DNA from: Candidatus Iainarchaeum sp.
GTDB taxonomy: Archaea; Iainarchaeota; Iainarchaeia; Iainarchaeales; VGJJ01
Direction of reading: 5' to 3'
Length of the DNA: 39,835 nt
NCBI GenBank assembly: GCA_016867455.1
Contig: VGJJ01000004.1
Span: forward strand, 1-39,835
Part shown: piece after piece, positions 22,776-32,882 of the stretch
Numbering within the stretch: position 1 is the first letter of the stretch
Layout: each line of letters opens with the position of its first letter
Notes under the pieces: model-generated
What the model was told of the DNA's origin: nothing
What the model saw: the letters and a program-made list of their open reading frames with translations, nothing else
The model's database searches: none
Translations under genes and position numbers: made by a program

Positions 22776-23771
22776 TTACGCGTTCGCCGCATGGCGTGTG
22801 CGGCGACGAGAACGCGATTCAGTAATCGTGGGAATGGGTTTAGCCGTATTCTTCATTTGAGGGGACATACGATAACCCACAAACGCAGCGGCTTTCAACG
22901 CAGCGTGAATGGGTAATGCGAGCACGCTCGCTAATTGATACACTCCCGGAAGGCGAACAAATTCATCCTGCAACTCCGCGTCGCGCAACAACGCTTCCGC
23001 GTGATCGTGCGTGCCCGTGGGAAAGTGTTCACGCACATGAGAATGGGGGAAGAATTCTTCCAACTGATACAATCCCATCAAGTGTTTTACTCGTGATTCG
23101 GCAAAGCGGAAAAATGTTTTGGGAGATTGTACGGTCACGCTTGCCGTAGGATGTGTTTCCACAGTGTCAATGCCCAAATACATCTGCAACCACAAATCAT
23201 CCGCAATCACATGCTCGGGGAAGCGAACGCCGCGCACTACATTGGCACGCACGGCCATACACGATGCTTTCCGATCACGCAACGCAAGAGATGATAATGA
23301 AATTTCACTAATACCAAACAATAAGTGGTCGAGCACGGACTCTGAATTAGGAATAGCCGCCACATCGTTTGCCGAAACCGCGTTCAATTTTTTGTTGCGG
23401 CGCAACATCATTGTCAAATCCGCAATCGTGCTTTCTTGCACCTGCGCATCGGCATCCAAAAACAAAACCACGTCACTAGTTCCCAATTTTCTTGTTTTCT
23501 CCGCACGATCCATTAATGCGTTGAGCGCACGAGGCTTACCGGGAACACTTTCAATGACATAATCCAAATTTTTGTGCTTGAGTTTGAGGGTTTCAAGCAC
23601 GTCAACCGTGTTATCCGTACATGCGTTCGCGCCCACAATCACGTGGGTTTTGGCATCCACATCCTGTGATGTGTTCACGGCATAAATGGCCGACGGGAGA
23701 TTTCGAGATTCGTTGCGTGCCGGCATGAGCACAACGACTTCGTTTTGAGACGTGTTGGGAGTGGTTTTCAT
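22776..23771 (-). CDS. GT2-family glycosyltransferase beside carotenoid genes
   Basis: A 331-residue GT-A enzyme. It has the nucleotide-sugar strand VVVLMPARNESRNLPSAIYAV, GANACTDNT, the DxD in LFLDADAQV and a later ADDLWLQMYLG that fits the catalytic-base region. A hydrophobic stretch near residues 285-305 may touch the membrane. The end is a basic tail (SRSRRRTRHAANA). In other cluster types a glycosyltransferase decorates carotenoids; here the position hints at that, but the family alone does not prove it. It reads in the same direction as crtYc-crtYd. Confidence 0.78.
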   Translation of the reverse strand: MKTTPNTSQNEVVVLMPARNESRNLPSAIYAVNTSQDVDAKTHVIVGANACTDNTVDVLETLKLKHKNLDYVIESVPGKPRALNALMDRAEKTRKLGTSDVVLFLDADAQVQESTIADLTMMLRRNKKLNAVSANDVAAIPNSESVLDHLLFGISEISLSSLALRDRKASCMAVRANVVRGVRFPEHVIADDLWLQMYLGIDTVETHPTASVTVQSPKTFFRFAESRVKHLMGLYQLEEFFPHSHVREHFPTGTHDHAEALLRDAELQDEFVRLPGVYQLASVLALPIHAALKAAAFVGYRMSPQMKNTAKPIPTITESRSRRRTRHAANA

Positions 23772-23792
23772 GGCGAAATGGACCCGATTGGC

Positions 23793-23800
23793 CTATAAAT
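23793..23800 (-). promoter_or_regulatory. TATA-like box of the minus-strand GT2 gene
   Basis: atttatag on the minus strand is centred 26 nt before its ATG at 23771. Confidence 0.55.
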
Positions 23801-23861
23801 ACCTTATCCCTAGTTTCCAGCCGTTCTAACGCTTTGTTCTTTGTTTAACGTGCACCCGCGC

Positions 23862-23872
23862 GTTTTTTTAAC
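23862..23872 (+). promoter_or_regulatory. TATA-like box of a small membrane protein gene
   Basis: A T-run ending in ttaac is centred about 26 nt before the ATG at 23894, favouring it over the TTG at 23882. Confidence 0.45.
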
Positions 23873-23893
23873 TCCGATAAATTGAGCGTGCGT

Positions 23894-24130
23894 ATGAAAC
23901 ATTATCTCATGGGCGTGGCCATGTTGTTGGTTTTGTCATTGGCTCTTTTTCTAGTGGAAACCCATCGAACATGGGGGTTGATTGTGTTCATGCTCGCACT
24001 CATATTCTATGCATTGTTTGCCAATCCCTGGAAACACGCGCAACGAACCGCATTCGCACGCGAAGTGGAAGCACGTTCCACGCTAAACAAGCGAAAAAAG
24101 AAGAAAACCCCTAAAAAATCCAAAAAATAG
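23894..24130 (+). CDS. Small two-helix membrane protein with basic tail
   Basis: A 78-residue protein. Two closely spaced transmembrane segments (about residues 5-22 and 27-44) are followed by an amphipathic stretch and a strongly basic end (NKRKKKKTPKKSKK). No family recognised. The tail would lie in the cytosol and could bind nucleic acid or acidic lipid. It sits alone between the carotenoid region and the RNA polymerase operon, with a leaderless-type promoter. Confidence 0.55.
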   Translation: MKHYLMGVAMLLVLSLALFLVETHRTWGLIVFMLALIFYALFANPWKHAQRTAFAREVEARSTLNKRKKKKTPKKSKK

Positions 24131-24230
24131 AACGAAAGTATGTTGAAACGCCTCAATAAACACTCTCAAAGGGCCATTTTTTCCTTGTTTTAACCTTGTT
24201 TTTCTCGGCCTACGAACAACTTTATAAGGG

Positions 24231-24239
24231 TTTTCTCGA
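24231..24239 (+). promoter_or_regulatory. Upstream TATA box of the RNA polymerase operon
   Basis: tttataagg predicts a start near 24260 and a leader of about 120 nt before rpoH. It is the best TATA match in this gap. Confidence 0.5.
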
Positions 24240-24312
24240 ACTTTTAGTGTATCCTTTGAGGGTTGCGACGCGGTTGGTTACGTTTAACGTGGGGAACGAT
24301 TTTTTTTATTCG

Positions 24313-24320
24313 TTTTAATT
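24313..24320 (+). promoter_or_regulatory. Second possible promoter, with hairpin, before rpoH
   Basis: ttttaatt is directly followed by a tccgc/gcgga hairpin (24320-24334). A start near 24343 would give a short leader holding the purine-rich ggagatgagggg before the rpoH ATG. Confidence 0.35.
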
Positions 24321-24379
24321 CCGCGAAATGCGGACCCTTTTTCCAAACGCTTCGACAAAAAAAACGGAGATGAGGGGAC

Positions 24380-24610
24380 ATGCTGAAGTCTTTATCGGAG
24401 CATCATTTGGTGCCAAAACACGAACTTCTTTCCGCGGATGAAACGCAAAAACTTCTTTCTCAATTCGGTCTTGATTTTGACAAACTTCCTCAAATGTCAC
24501 AAGAAGATCCCATGGCCCAAGAATTAGGAGCCAAAGTGGGAAACATTATTCGCATTACTCGCAACTCTCCCGTCGCGGGAGAAACGTTGTATTACCGGAG
24601 GGTGGTCTAA
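24380..24610 (+). CDS. rpoH: RNA polymerase subunit H (Rpo5)
   Basis: A 76-residue protein, the C-terminal-domain homologue of eukaryotic RPB5. Family motifs are present: HHLVPKHELLS, LPQMSQEDPMAQELGAKVGNIIRITRNSPVAGETLYYRRVV. It sits near the downstream DNA entry of RNA polymerase. It is the first gene of the operon, and its stop abuts the rpoB'' ATG. Confidence 0.93.
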   Translation: MLKSLSEHHLVPKHELLSADETQKLLSQFGLDFDKLPQMSQEDPMAQELGAKVGNIIRITRNSPVAGETLYYRRVV

Positions 24611-26086
24611 ATGTCGCAGCAGTGGGACCAATACGCACTCGTGGAGAGTTGGTTCAAGTCACGCAACTTCGCGCAGATGAACATTAACTCCTACAATCAA
24701 TTTGTCGACGACAAACTAAATGAAATTATTCACGAAAACAAAACAATCACACCTAAAATTGAAGAAGTGCGCATCGAATTGGAAGACATTGAAGTATTGA
24801 AACCCCGCATCGTGGAAGCAGACGGAAGCCCGCGAAATGATTTTTATCCCATGGAAGCGCGCATGAGAAACCGAACGTATTCAGCACCATTATTTTTGAC
24901 GATGCGCTTGCTGCGAAGAGACGTTGAACAAGACGTGAAGAAAACATACATTGGCGAATTGCCCGTCATGCTCAAATCAAAACTCTGCCACTTGCAGGGA
25001 AAAACAGCCGAAGAACTCATCAGCATGGGAGAAGACCCCATGGACTTTGGTGGATACTTCGTGATTAATGGAAGCGAAAAAGCACTCACCGCGCAGGAAG
25101 TACTTTCTTCAGACAGAATCCTCATCACCGAAAGTGCGGATGACAAAACCAGTGCGGAAGTTATTTCCACGAAAGGAGCGTTCAAAGGACGTGTACGTGT
25201 AACACGGGCGAAAGATGGTTTGTTGAGCGTGAGCTTCCCTGCCTCTCCGAGAAAACTACGATTATTTGTTTTGCTGAAAGCACTCGGCCTCAAAAGCGAA
25301 AAAGAAATTAATGATGCCTTTCCCGCGTTGAACGAAGTCATGAATGATGTCATGATCAACATGGAAGCCATGGACGTGAAAGACGAAGAAGAAGCACTCG
25401 ACAGGATTGGTAAGTATGTGGCGCCGGGACAAGTCATTGATTATCGTTTACGCCGAGCACAAGAAGTCATTGACGCATTCTTGCTTCCTCACATCGGAGA
25501 CAAGAAAGAAGATCGCCGCGCCAAAGCATACTTTTTGGCAACCATGGCCACGCGTGCCATTGAACGAGCGAATGGATTGCGCGGACAAGACGATAAAGAT
25601 AATTACGCCAACAAACGACTTGAACTATCGGGAAAGCTCATGGAGCACTTGTTCCGACACTCATTCAAGTATTTCATTAAGGATTTGACATTCCAGATTG
25701 ACCGAACCGTTACACGTCGTAGGAAATTAAACATTTCTACCGTCGTGCGACCCGGCGCCGTGACCGAACGCATCTTGTTTGGAATGAGCACGGGAAATTG
25801 GATCGGACGCTCAACGGGTGTGTCGCGCTTCATGGACCGCGTGAATTATTTGGGTCCGCTCACCGAGTTCCGAAAAGTAAAGTCTCCATTGAACAAGAAC
25901 CGCGAATTATACGAAGCACGTGACGTGCACGGAACACACTGGGGAAGACTGTGCTGCATTGAAACGCCGGACGGTCCACAATGTGGTTTGGTAAAGAACT
26001 TAGGATTGTTCTCCGAAGTCACGCAGGATGTGAAACCGGAGCCCGTTGAAAAATTACTCAAGGGAATGGATGTGTATTTGAAATAG
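24611..26086 (+). CDS. rpoB2: RNA polymerase subunit B'' (N-terminal half of Rpo2)
   Basis: A 491-residue protein, the N-terminal part of the second-largest subunit (protrusion, lobe and fork region). It shows GGYFVINGSEKAL, later KSPLNKNRELYEARDVHGTHWGRLCCIETPDGPQCGLVKNL. The last stretch is the fork-loop/active-centre sequence, so this half is complete. The Rpo2 chain is split into B'' and B' genes, as in many methanogens, haloarchaea and some DPANN. The ATG follows the rpoH stop directly. Confidence 0.95.
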   Translation: MSQQWDQYALVESWFKSRNFAQMNINSYNQFVDDKLNEIIHENKTITPKIEEVRIELEDIEVLKPRIVEADGSPRNDFYPMEARMRNRTYSAPLFLTMRLLRRDVEQDVKKTYIGELPVMLKSKLCHLQGKTAEELISMGEDPMDFGGYFVINGSEKALTAQEVLSSDRILITESADDKTSAEVISTKGAFKGRVRVTRAKDGLLSVSFPASPRKLRLFVLLKALGLKSEKEINDAFPALNEVMNDVMINMEAMDVKDEEEALDRIGKYVAPGQVIDYRLRRAQEVIDAFLLPHIGDKKEDRRAKAYFLATMATRAIERANGLRGQDDKDNYANKRLELSGKLMEHLFRHSFKYFIKDLTFQIDRTVTRRRKLNISTVVRPGAVTERILFGMSTGNWIGRSTGVSRFMDRVNYLGPLTEFRKVKSPLNKNRELYEARDVHGTHWGRLCCIETPDGPQCGLVKNLGLFSEVTQDVKPEPVEKLLKGMDVYLK

Positions 26087-26120
26087 TATTAAACATGGGA
26101 ACGAGGTTGAGGTGAAAAAC

Positions 26121-27938
26121 ATGGCTGCACAAGAAGGAAAAGTGTTCGTGAATGGAAAACTTGTGGGATTTCACAAGGATATCCACAAATTAACCAAAGA
26201 CCTCGTTGCCAAGAGACGATCGGGAAAAATTGACCCGCACGTGAACATTGCTTTGCACGAAGACACGCTCGAATTATACGTGAACACGGACTCCGGACGC
26301 GTGCAGCGACCCGTGATCGTCGTTGAGAGTGGAAAACCACGTGTAACGAAAGAAACGATCAAGCAAGTCAAAGATGGAAAACTCACGTGGAATGATTTAG
26401 TGCTGCAAGGATACATTGAATACTTGGACGCGGAAGAAGAAGACACGAGCCACATTGCGCTGCGCGAAGAAGACATTGTTCCCAAAACAACTCATTTGGA
26501 AATCAACCCCATGGGAATATTCTCGGTCATCTCATCCATGATCCCATTCTTAGAACACAACTTGGCTGGAAAAACATTACACGGTGCAAAAGTGTTCAAA
26601 CAAGCAGTAGGAATTCCTGCTGCTAACTATAATTTACGCACGGACACGGAATCATACTTGCTCTATTACCCGCAACGCGAACTTGTACGAACGAAAACAC
26701 TTGACTTTTTGAACACGGATCAACGACCCATGATTCAAAACTTTGTCGTGGCCATTATGCCCTACATGGGATTCAACGTTTTGGACTCCGTGGTGTTAAA
26801 CAAAGGAGCCGTTGACCGCGGACTCGGACGCGCAGCCTATTTCCGCAATTACGAAAGCGAAGAAACACGCTACCCGGGCGGACAAGTGGACAAATTTGAA
26901 ATACCCAACGAAGAAGCAGTAGGACACTTGGGAGAAGACCCGTACAAAAAATTAGGAATTGACGGATTAGCCGAATTAGAAATGAGCGTATCGGACAAGG
27001 ATGTCATCATCGGAAAAACATCCCCTCCCCGATTCTTAGAAGAAATCACCGAATTTGGAGTGATACAAGAAAAGAGACGCGAAGCCTCACTCTTTCCACG
27101 CAAGGGAAAGCCCGGCGTCGTTGATCGTGTTATTTTGACGGAAGGAACGAGTGGTGCACGCATTGCCAAAGTGAAAGTGCGCTCCAACATGATTCCCGAG
27201 CCCGGTGACAAATTTGCATCCAAACACGGACAAAAAGGAGTATTAGGAGCCATTATTCCCGAAGAAGACATGCCTTTTACGGAAAGCGGTATTCGTCCGG
27301 ATCTCATCCTGAACCCACACGCTATTCCCACACGTATGACGATTGGTCACATGCTCGAAATGCTCACGGGAAAATCCGCTGCATTGGGTGGAAAAACCAT
27401 TGATGGAACACCCTTCAACGAAGATCCAGTGGAAGACTCGAAGAAGATTCTCGAACAATTCGGTTTTCGCAGCGACGGAAAAGAAGCATTCTACGACGGA
27501 CGCACCGGTCGGAAAATTGAAGGAGAAATCTACACCGGAATCATTGCCTATCGTCGATTATTCCACATGGTCGCGCACAAGCTTCAAGCACGTTCACGCG
27601 GACCTGTCCAAATTCTCACCCGACAACCCACGGAAGGTAAGGAAAAAGAAGGTGGATTGCGTTTCGGAGAAATGGAAGGAGAAACACTCGTGGGGCATGG
27701 TGCAGCAATGCTATTGCAGGAAAAATTCATTGATGATTCCGACAAAGTCACCGAACTCGTGTGTGACAATTGCGGAGTCATTGCAGTGAACGATCAGATT
27801 CGAAAGAAACGATTCTGCCCCATGTGTGAGAGTACGAGCGTTTACCCCGTGCAAATGTCATACGGGTTCAAACTCTTACTCGATGAGTTGAAAGCACTCG
27901 GAATTTATCCCAAAATGAAATTGGTGGATCGAGCGTAA
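26121..27938 (+). CDS. rpoB1: RNA polymerase subunit B' (C-terminal half of Rpo2)
   Basis: A 605-residue protein, the C-terminal half of the second-largest subunit. It holds the hybrid-binding region (GDKFASKHGQKGVLG), the wall and anchor, and a C-terminal zinc site (CDNCGVI then FCPMC). The start is ATG 26121 behind gaggtga; a GTG at 26112 overlaps that site and is less likely. Between B'' and B' is a 34-nt gap. It partners the B'' chain to form one functional subunit. Confidence 0.95.
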   Translation: MAAQEGKVFVNGKLVGFHKDIHKLTKDLVAKRRSGKIDPHVNIALHEDTLELYVNTDSGRVQRPVIVVESGKPRVTKETIKQVKDGKLTWNDLVLQGYIEYLDAEEEDTSHIALREEDIVPKTTHLEINPMGIFSVISSMIPFLEHNLAGKTLHGAKVFKQAVGIPAANYNLRTDTESYLLYYPQRELVRTKTLDFLNTDQRPMIQNFVVAIMPYMGFNVLDSVVLNKGAVDRGLGRAAYFRNYESEETRYPGGQVDKFEIPNEEAVGHLGEDPYKKLGIDGLAELEMSVSDKDVIIGKTSPPRFLEEITEFGVIQEKRREASLFPRKGKPGVVDRVILTEGTSGARIAKVKVRSNMIPEPGDKFASKHGQKGVLGAIIPEEDMPFTESGIRPDLILNPHAIPTRMTIGHMLEMLTGKSAALGGKTIDGTPFNEDPVEDSKKILEQFGFRSDGKEAFYDGRTGRKIEGEIYTGIIAYRRLFHMVAHKLQARSRGPVQILTRQPTEGKEKEGGLRFGEMEGETLVGHGAAMLLQEKFIDDSDKVTELVCDNCGVIAVNDQIRKKRFCPMCESTSVYPVQMSYGFKLLLDELKALGIYPKMKLVDRA

Positions 27939-27964
27939 GGAGAAGGAAACCGGAGGGAACAAAC

Positions 27965-30583
27965 ATGCTGTTGAAAAAAATCCAAAACATTGAATTCGGT
28001 GTACTTTCTCCTGAACAAATACGAAAAATGTCAGCGATTGAAATCAAAAGTCCTGAAACATACGACAAAGACGGATACCCCATGGAAGGCGGACTCATGG
28101 ATCCCCACTTGGGAGTCATCAATCCCTCATTACGCTGTAAGACCTGTGGACAAAAAATGAAACAATGCCCCGGACACTTCGGTAGTTTAGAAATGGTCCG
28201 ACCCATTGTTCATCCCAAGTTCTCCAACAAACTCGAAGAATTATTGCATGCCACGTGTAAAGAATGCGGAAAAATAGCATTGAAAGACGAATCATTAGAA
28301 GAATTCAAGAAATCCATTGAACGATTAGACAAAGAAGAAGCCGTGAAATTACTCGTGAAGAAAACCAAAACCAAGCGAAAATGCCCCCACTGCGGAGCGG
28401 CGAGAGCGGAAATTTTGTTGGACAAACCAACCAACTTCTACTTGGACAAGGACCGACTCTACCCATCCCAAATTAGAGAATGGGTCGAAAAAATATCCGA
28501 AGAAGACTTGAAATTATTCGCCTATGACTTGACACGACTGCGACCCGAATGGTTTATTCAAACCGTGTTGCAAATCCCCCCCATCACGATTCGACCATCC
28601 ATTACTCTTGAATCGGGAATCAAATCCGAAGATGACTTGACGCACAAGTTAGTAGATGTTATCCGCATTAATCTACGATTGAAAGACAACATTGATGCGG
28701 GAGCACCACAACTCATTATTGAAGACTTGTGGGACTTGCTCCAGTATCACGTCACCACGTACTTTGATAACGACACCGCGGGAGTGCCTCCCGCGAAACA
28801 CCGCTCGGGTCGTTCACTCCGAACACTGGTGCAGCGATTGAAAGGAAAAAAGGGTCGTTTCCGATACAACTTAACCGGAAAGCGCGTCAATTATGCCGCA
28901 CGATCAACGATTATCCCAGACCCCTACTTGAGCATTAACCAAGTCGGAGTGCCTGAACCCATTGCCAACAATTTGACGGTGCCCGAATTTGTCACGGAAT
29001 GGAACATCGAAGAAATGAAAAAATTCATCAAGAAAGGAGACAATGTCGTTTACATCACGAAACCCAATGGTTTACGTAAGAAAGTCACGGAACTCAACAA
29101 GAAAGAAGTCATTGAAGAATTAGAAGTAGGAAGCAAAGTCGAACGCATTCTACAAGACGGAGACATCGTCTTGTTCAACCGACAACCCTCACTTCACCGA
29201 TTGTCCATGTTGGCGCACGAAGTAAAAGTCATGCCCAACAAGGCCATCCGAATGAACCCCATGGTATGTAAACCCTACAACGCGGACTTCGACGGAGACG
29301 AAATGAACCTACACGTGCCTCAAACACAAGAAGGAATATCCGAAGCACGCGAACTAATGTACGTGGAAAACCAAGTCATCTCCCCAAGACACGGTCAACC
29401 CGTTATTGGCGGACAAGAAGATGACATGACAGGATTATTCATCCTAACCATGGACCAGACCGAGTTCACAAAAGAAGAAGCCATGCACTATTTGTACAAC
29501 ATGGGAATTACTGAACTTCCAGAACCTGATCGCGGAAAAAAATACTCCGGAAAACTCATCTACTCCATGGCATTGCCTGAGAAACTAAACGTGGAATACC
29601 ATAACAACACGGCCAAACAATTGAAAGGAGCCAAAATTCCACGAGAAGGAAATGAAGCCATCTACAAAGACGCGGAAGTCAAAATCGAAGATGGAAAACT
29701 CGTGAAAGGAACAATCGACTCGTCTTCTGCACTTGTTGAGAGTATTTTACGAAACTACACCCCGCATGAATTGGAACGCTATTACTGGAGAATGGCCCAC
29801 CTCACGCACGAATTATTGACAACGAAAGGATTGTCCATTTCCATTGCCGAATTTGAAAACACTCCCGAATTAGAAAACGTGCGAAAAGAAGCCATCGAAG
29901 AAGAAATCACGGAAGGAACAGAACTCGCACGCAAGTTTGCGGAAGGAGTACTCGAACCATTGCCCGGACGCACCGTGGGAGAAAGTTTCGAATTACTCAT
30001 GGTTAGATTGGGAGGAAAAACAAAAGCCAAGGTCCAAGGAAAAATTGCCGAATACAAACTCAAGAAACTCTTGGAAGCCAAACGCCCCACTCTCGACACG
30101 ATGCCTATTATTGTTTCCGGAGGACGCGGAAGCATGCTGAACGTGGCCAACATGTCCGGATTCTGGGGACAAATCTCCGTCCGTACCGGAAGACCCAAGA
30201 AAGGATTCACGGGCCGATTAATCGCATTGAACGAGAAAAACGACCTCGCTCCCAAAGCCGGAGGATTCGTCTCCTCGAACTTTGTCCAAGGAATGAACCC
30301 CACGGAATACTTCATGCACTCCATGGGTGGACGACAAGGAGAAGTGGACACGGGTGTTGCGACAAAAGTGTCGGGATACTTGTACAGACGATTAGCTAAC
30401 TCCTTGAAGGATTTGCACGTTTCCAACGACGAAACTGTACGAACGGCCAACAAAGACGTTGTCCAATTCCGCTACGGAGAAGACGGAGTATTCCCCGCCC
30501 GCACGAGTGGGGGGAACTTTGCCAATATGGATGAAATTATTCGCAACATGAATCGCAAAGAAAAAAAGGAAAGGAAGAATTAA
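27965..30583 (+). CDS. rpoA1: RNA polymerase subunit A' (N-terminal part of Rpo1)
   Basis: An 872-residue protein. The clamp zinc site (CKTCGQKMKQCPGHFG, about residues 58-73), a second CxxC pair (CKECGK and CPHCG), the rudder region and the catalytic Mg motif NADFDGD (about residue 439) are seen. The split from A'' in the bridge/trigger region is the normal archaeal condition. The ATG is preceded by ggaggg. It belongs to the operon, 26 nt after rpoB'. Confidence 0.96.
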   Translation: MLLKKIQNIEFGVLSPEQIRKMSAIEIKSPETYDKDGYPMEGGLMDPHLGVINPSLRCKTCGQKMKQCPGHFGSLEMVRPIVHPKFSNKLEELLHATCKECGKIALKDESLEEFKKSIERLDKEEAVKLLVKKTKTKRKCPHCGAARAEILLDKPTNFYLDKDRLYPSQIREWVEKISEEDLKLFAYDLTRLRPEWFIQTVLQIPPITIRPSITLESGIKSEDDLTHKLVDVIRINLRLKDNIDAGAPQLIIEDLWDLLQYHVTTYFDNDTAGVPPAKHRSGRSLRTLVQRLKGKKGRFRYNLTGKRVNYAARSTIIPDPYLSINQVGVPEPIANNLTVPEFVTEWNIEEMKKFIKKGDNVVYITKPNGLRKKVTELNKKEVIEELEVGSKVERILQDGDIVLFNRQPSLHRLSMLAHEVKVMPNKAIRMNPMVCKPYNADFDGDEMNLHVPQTQEGISEARELMYVENQVISPRHGQPVIGGQEDDMTGLFILTMDQTEFTKEEAMHYLYNMGITELPEPDRGKKYSGKLIYSMALPEKLNVEYHNNTAKQLKGAKIPREGNEAIYKDAEVKIEDGKLVKGTIDSSSALVESILRNYTPHELERYYWRMAHLTHELLTTKGLSISIAEFENTPELENVRKEAIEEEITEGTELARKFAEGVLEPLPGRTVGESFELLMVRLGGKTKAKVQGKIAEYKLKKLLEAKRPTLDTMPIIVSGGRGSMLNVANMSGFWGQISVRTGRPKKGFTGRLIALNEKNDLAPKAGGFVSSNFVQGMNPTEYFMHSMGGRQGEVDTGVATKVSGYLYRRLANSLKDLHVSNDETVRTANKDVVQFRYGEDGVFPARTSGGNFANMDEIIRNMNRKEKKERKN

Positions 30584-31798
<1,215 letters not shown>

Positions 31799-31800
31799 TG

Positions 31801-31852
31801 CGCCGCTTCCGATCGGCGGTCCCGGTGTTGTGGTGCCAATGAATGGCACCAC
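31801..31852 (+). promoter_or_regulatory. Post-stop hairpin element, copy 1 (after rpoA'')
   Basis: A 5-bp stem (cgccg/cggcg) holds the loop cttccgat at 31806-31813, starting 2 nt after the stop. Then comes gtcccggtgtt (31819-31829), then a perfect 9-bp hairpin (gtggtgcca/tggcaccac, 31830-31852) and a T-rich run. The same layout follows EF-2, with a different stem but the same loop. No known family identified. Confidence 0.6.
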
Positions 31853-31893
31853 TCTTTTCCGTCAACACTTTTCCACCGAAAAGGGCTGGTGGG

Positions 31894-31920
31894 GTTATTG
31901 CTTTGCAATAACTCGTTTTT
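31894..31920 (+). terminator. Hairpin plus T-run terminator before L30e
   Basis: gttattgc/gcaataac is a perfect 8-bp stem with a 3-nt loop, followed by tcgttttt. It probably separates the RNA polymerase transcript from the ribosomal genes. Confidence 0.6.
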
Positions 31921-31936
31921 CGCTTTCAGGGGCGGA

Positions 31937-31943
31937 TTTATAT
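31937..31943 (+). promoter_or_regulatory. TATA box of the L30e gene
   Basis: tttatat predicts a start near 31966 and a leader of about 40 nt with ggaggtg before the ATG at 32005. Confidence 0.55.
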
Positions 31944-32004
31944 GCCTTTCCCAGGGGATTTAGAGTATCATTCATTGATTCTGTGAAACACGGAGGTGTG
32001 GAGA

Positions 32005-32379
32005 ATGGATCATGCAGAAGCCGGAAAAGAGATTCGTCGTGCCGTAGACACGGGAAAAGTCCTTTTTGGCACGAAAGAAAGCCTGTATTCACTCAAACAC
32101 GGTGAAGGCTTATTGCTCATTCTCACGAAAAACGCTCCCGTATTAAACGTGGAAGAAATGACTCACATTGCCACCCTCGCCAGCGTTCCCGTATACACTT
32201 TTGCGGGAAACGGATTGGAATTAGGAAGCGTGTGCGGAAAACCATACGTTATTTCGGCATTGTTGGTTACGGACGCAGGAAAGAGTAAAGTCCTACAATT
32301 AGGAGAAGCCAACACGCAAGTAGCGGAAACGGCAGTCGAAACCAGTAAAAAAGGGAGAAAAAAACGCGCAGCGAATTGA
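32005..32379 (+). CDS. rpl30e: Ribosomal protein eL30 (L30e)
   Basis: A 124-residue L30e/L7Ae-type protein. It has the helix IRRAVDTGKVLFGTKESLYSLKHGEGLLLILTKNAP and ATLASVPVYTFAGNGLELGSVCGKPYVISALLVTDAG. The last 25 residues, ending in a basic tail (KKGRKKRAAN), extend beyond the usual length of about 100. It binds kink-turns in rRNA. ATG 32005 follows ggaggtg; GTGs at 31996 and 31998 lie within that site. In many archaea nusA follows, but here S12 is next. Confidence 0.93.
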   Translation: MDHAEAGKEIRRAVDTGKVLFGTKESLYSLKHGEGLLLILTKNAPVLNVEEMTHIATLASVPVYTFAGNGLELGSVCGKPYVISALLVTDAGKSKVLQLGEANTQVAETAVETSKKGRKKRAAN

Positions 32380-32383
32380 GGAA

Positions 32384-32390
32384 TTTATAA
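32384..32390 (+). promoter_or_regulatory. TATA-like box before S12
   Basis: tttataa lies just after the L30e stop and predicts a start near 32413, with ggtga before the S12 ATG. Confidence 0.45.
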
Positions 32391-32431
32391 TTCTTAGCGC
32401 GTACACAACTACTAACACACGGTGAAAAAAA

Positions 32432-32860
32432 ATGGCTCGAGGAGAATTTGCAGCACGACAATTGGAAGACAAGCGTTCCAAATGGCGAATGAAGGATCCC
32501 TATCACAAGCGACGCATTTTACGATTACGCGAAAAATACGACCCATTAGAAGGAGCACCGCAGGCCAAAGCTATTGTTTTAGAAAAACGCGGAGTCACCC
32601 AAAAACAGCCGCACTCCGGAATCATGAAATGTGTACGCGTACAATTAATCAAAAATGGAAAACAAGTCACGGCATTCTGCCCACGCGACGGTGCCATCAA
32701 GTTCGTGGATGAACACGATGAAGTCATCATCGAAGGAATTGGCGGATCCCAAGGAGGACCATACGGTTCACAGTGGGGAGTCAAGTACCGCGTGACGCAT
32801 GTGAACGGACAATCATTAGAAATGCTCCGCTCTGGAAAGAAGGAGAAGGTCAAGCGATAA
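32432..32860 (+). CDS. rps12: Ribosomal protein uS12 (S12/S23e)
   Basis: A 142-residue decoding-centre protein. It has the archaeal S12 core [52 protein letters not shown]. The N-terminus is the typical basic extension. The start is ATG 32432 behind ggtga. S7 follows. Confidence 0.96.
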   Translation: MARGEFAARQLEDKRSKWRMKDPYHKRRILRLREKYDPLEGAPQAKAIVLEKRGVTQKQPHSGIMKCVRVQLIKNGKQVTAFCPRDGAIKFVDEHDEVIIEGIGGSQGGPYGSQWGVKYRVTHVNGQSLEMLRSGKKEKVKR

Positions 32861-32882
32861 TATTCTAAAAAAAGGTAAACGT

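Noticed and set aside
18451-23771. Rhodopsin or retinal-producing oxygenase near the carotenoid genes
   Set aside because: None of the neighbouring genes encodes a seven-helix or Blh-like protein; the only membrane proteins there are the two small lycopene cyclase halves.
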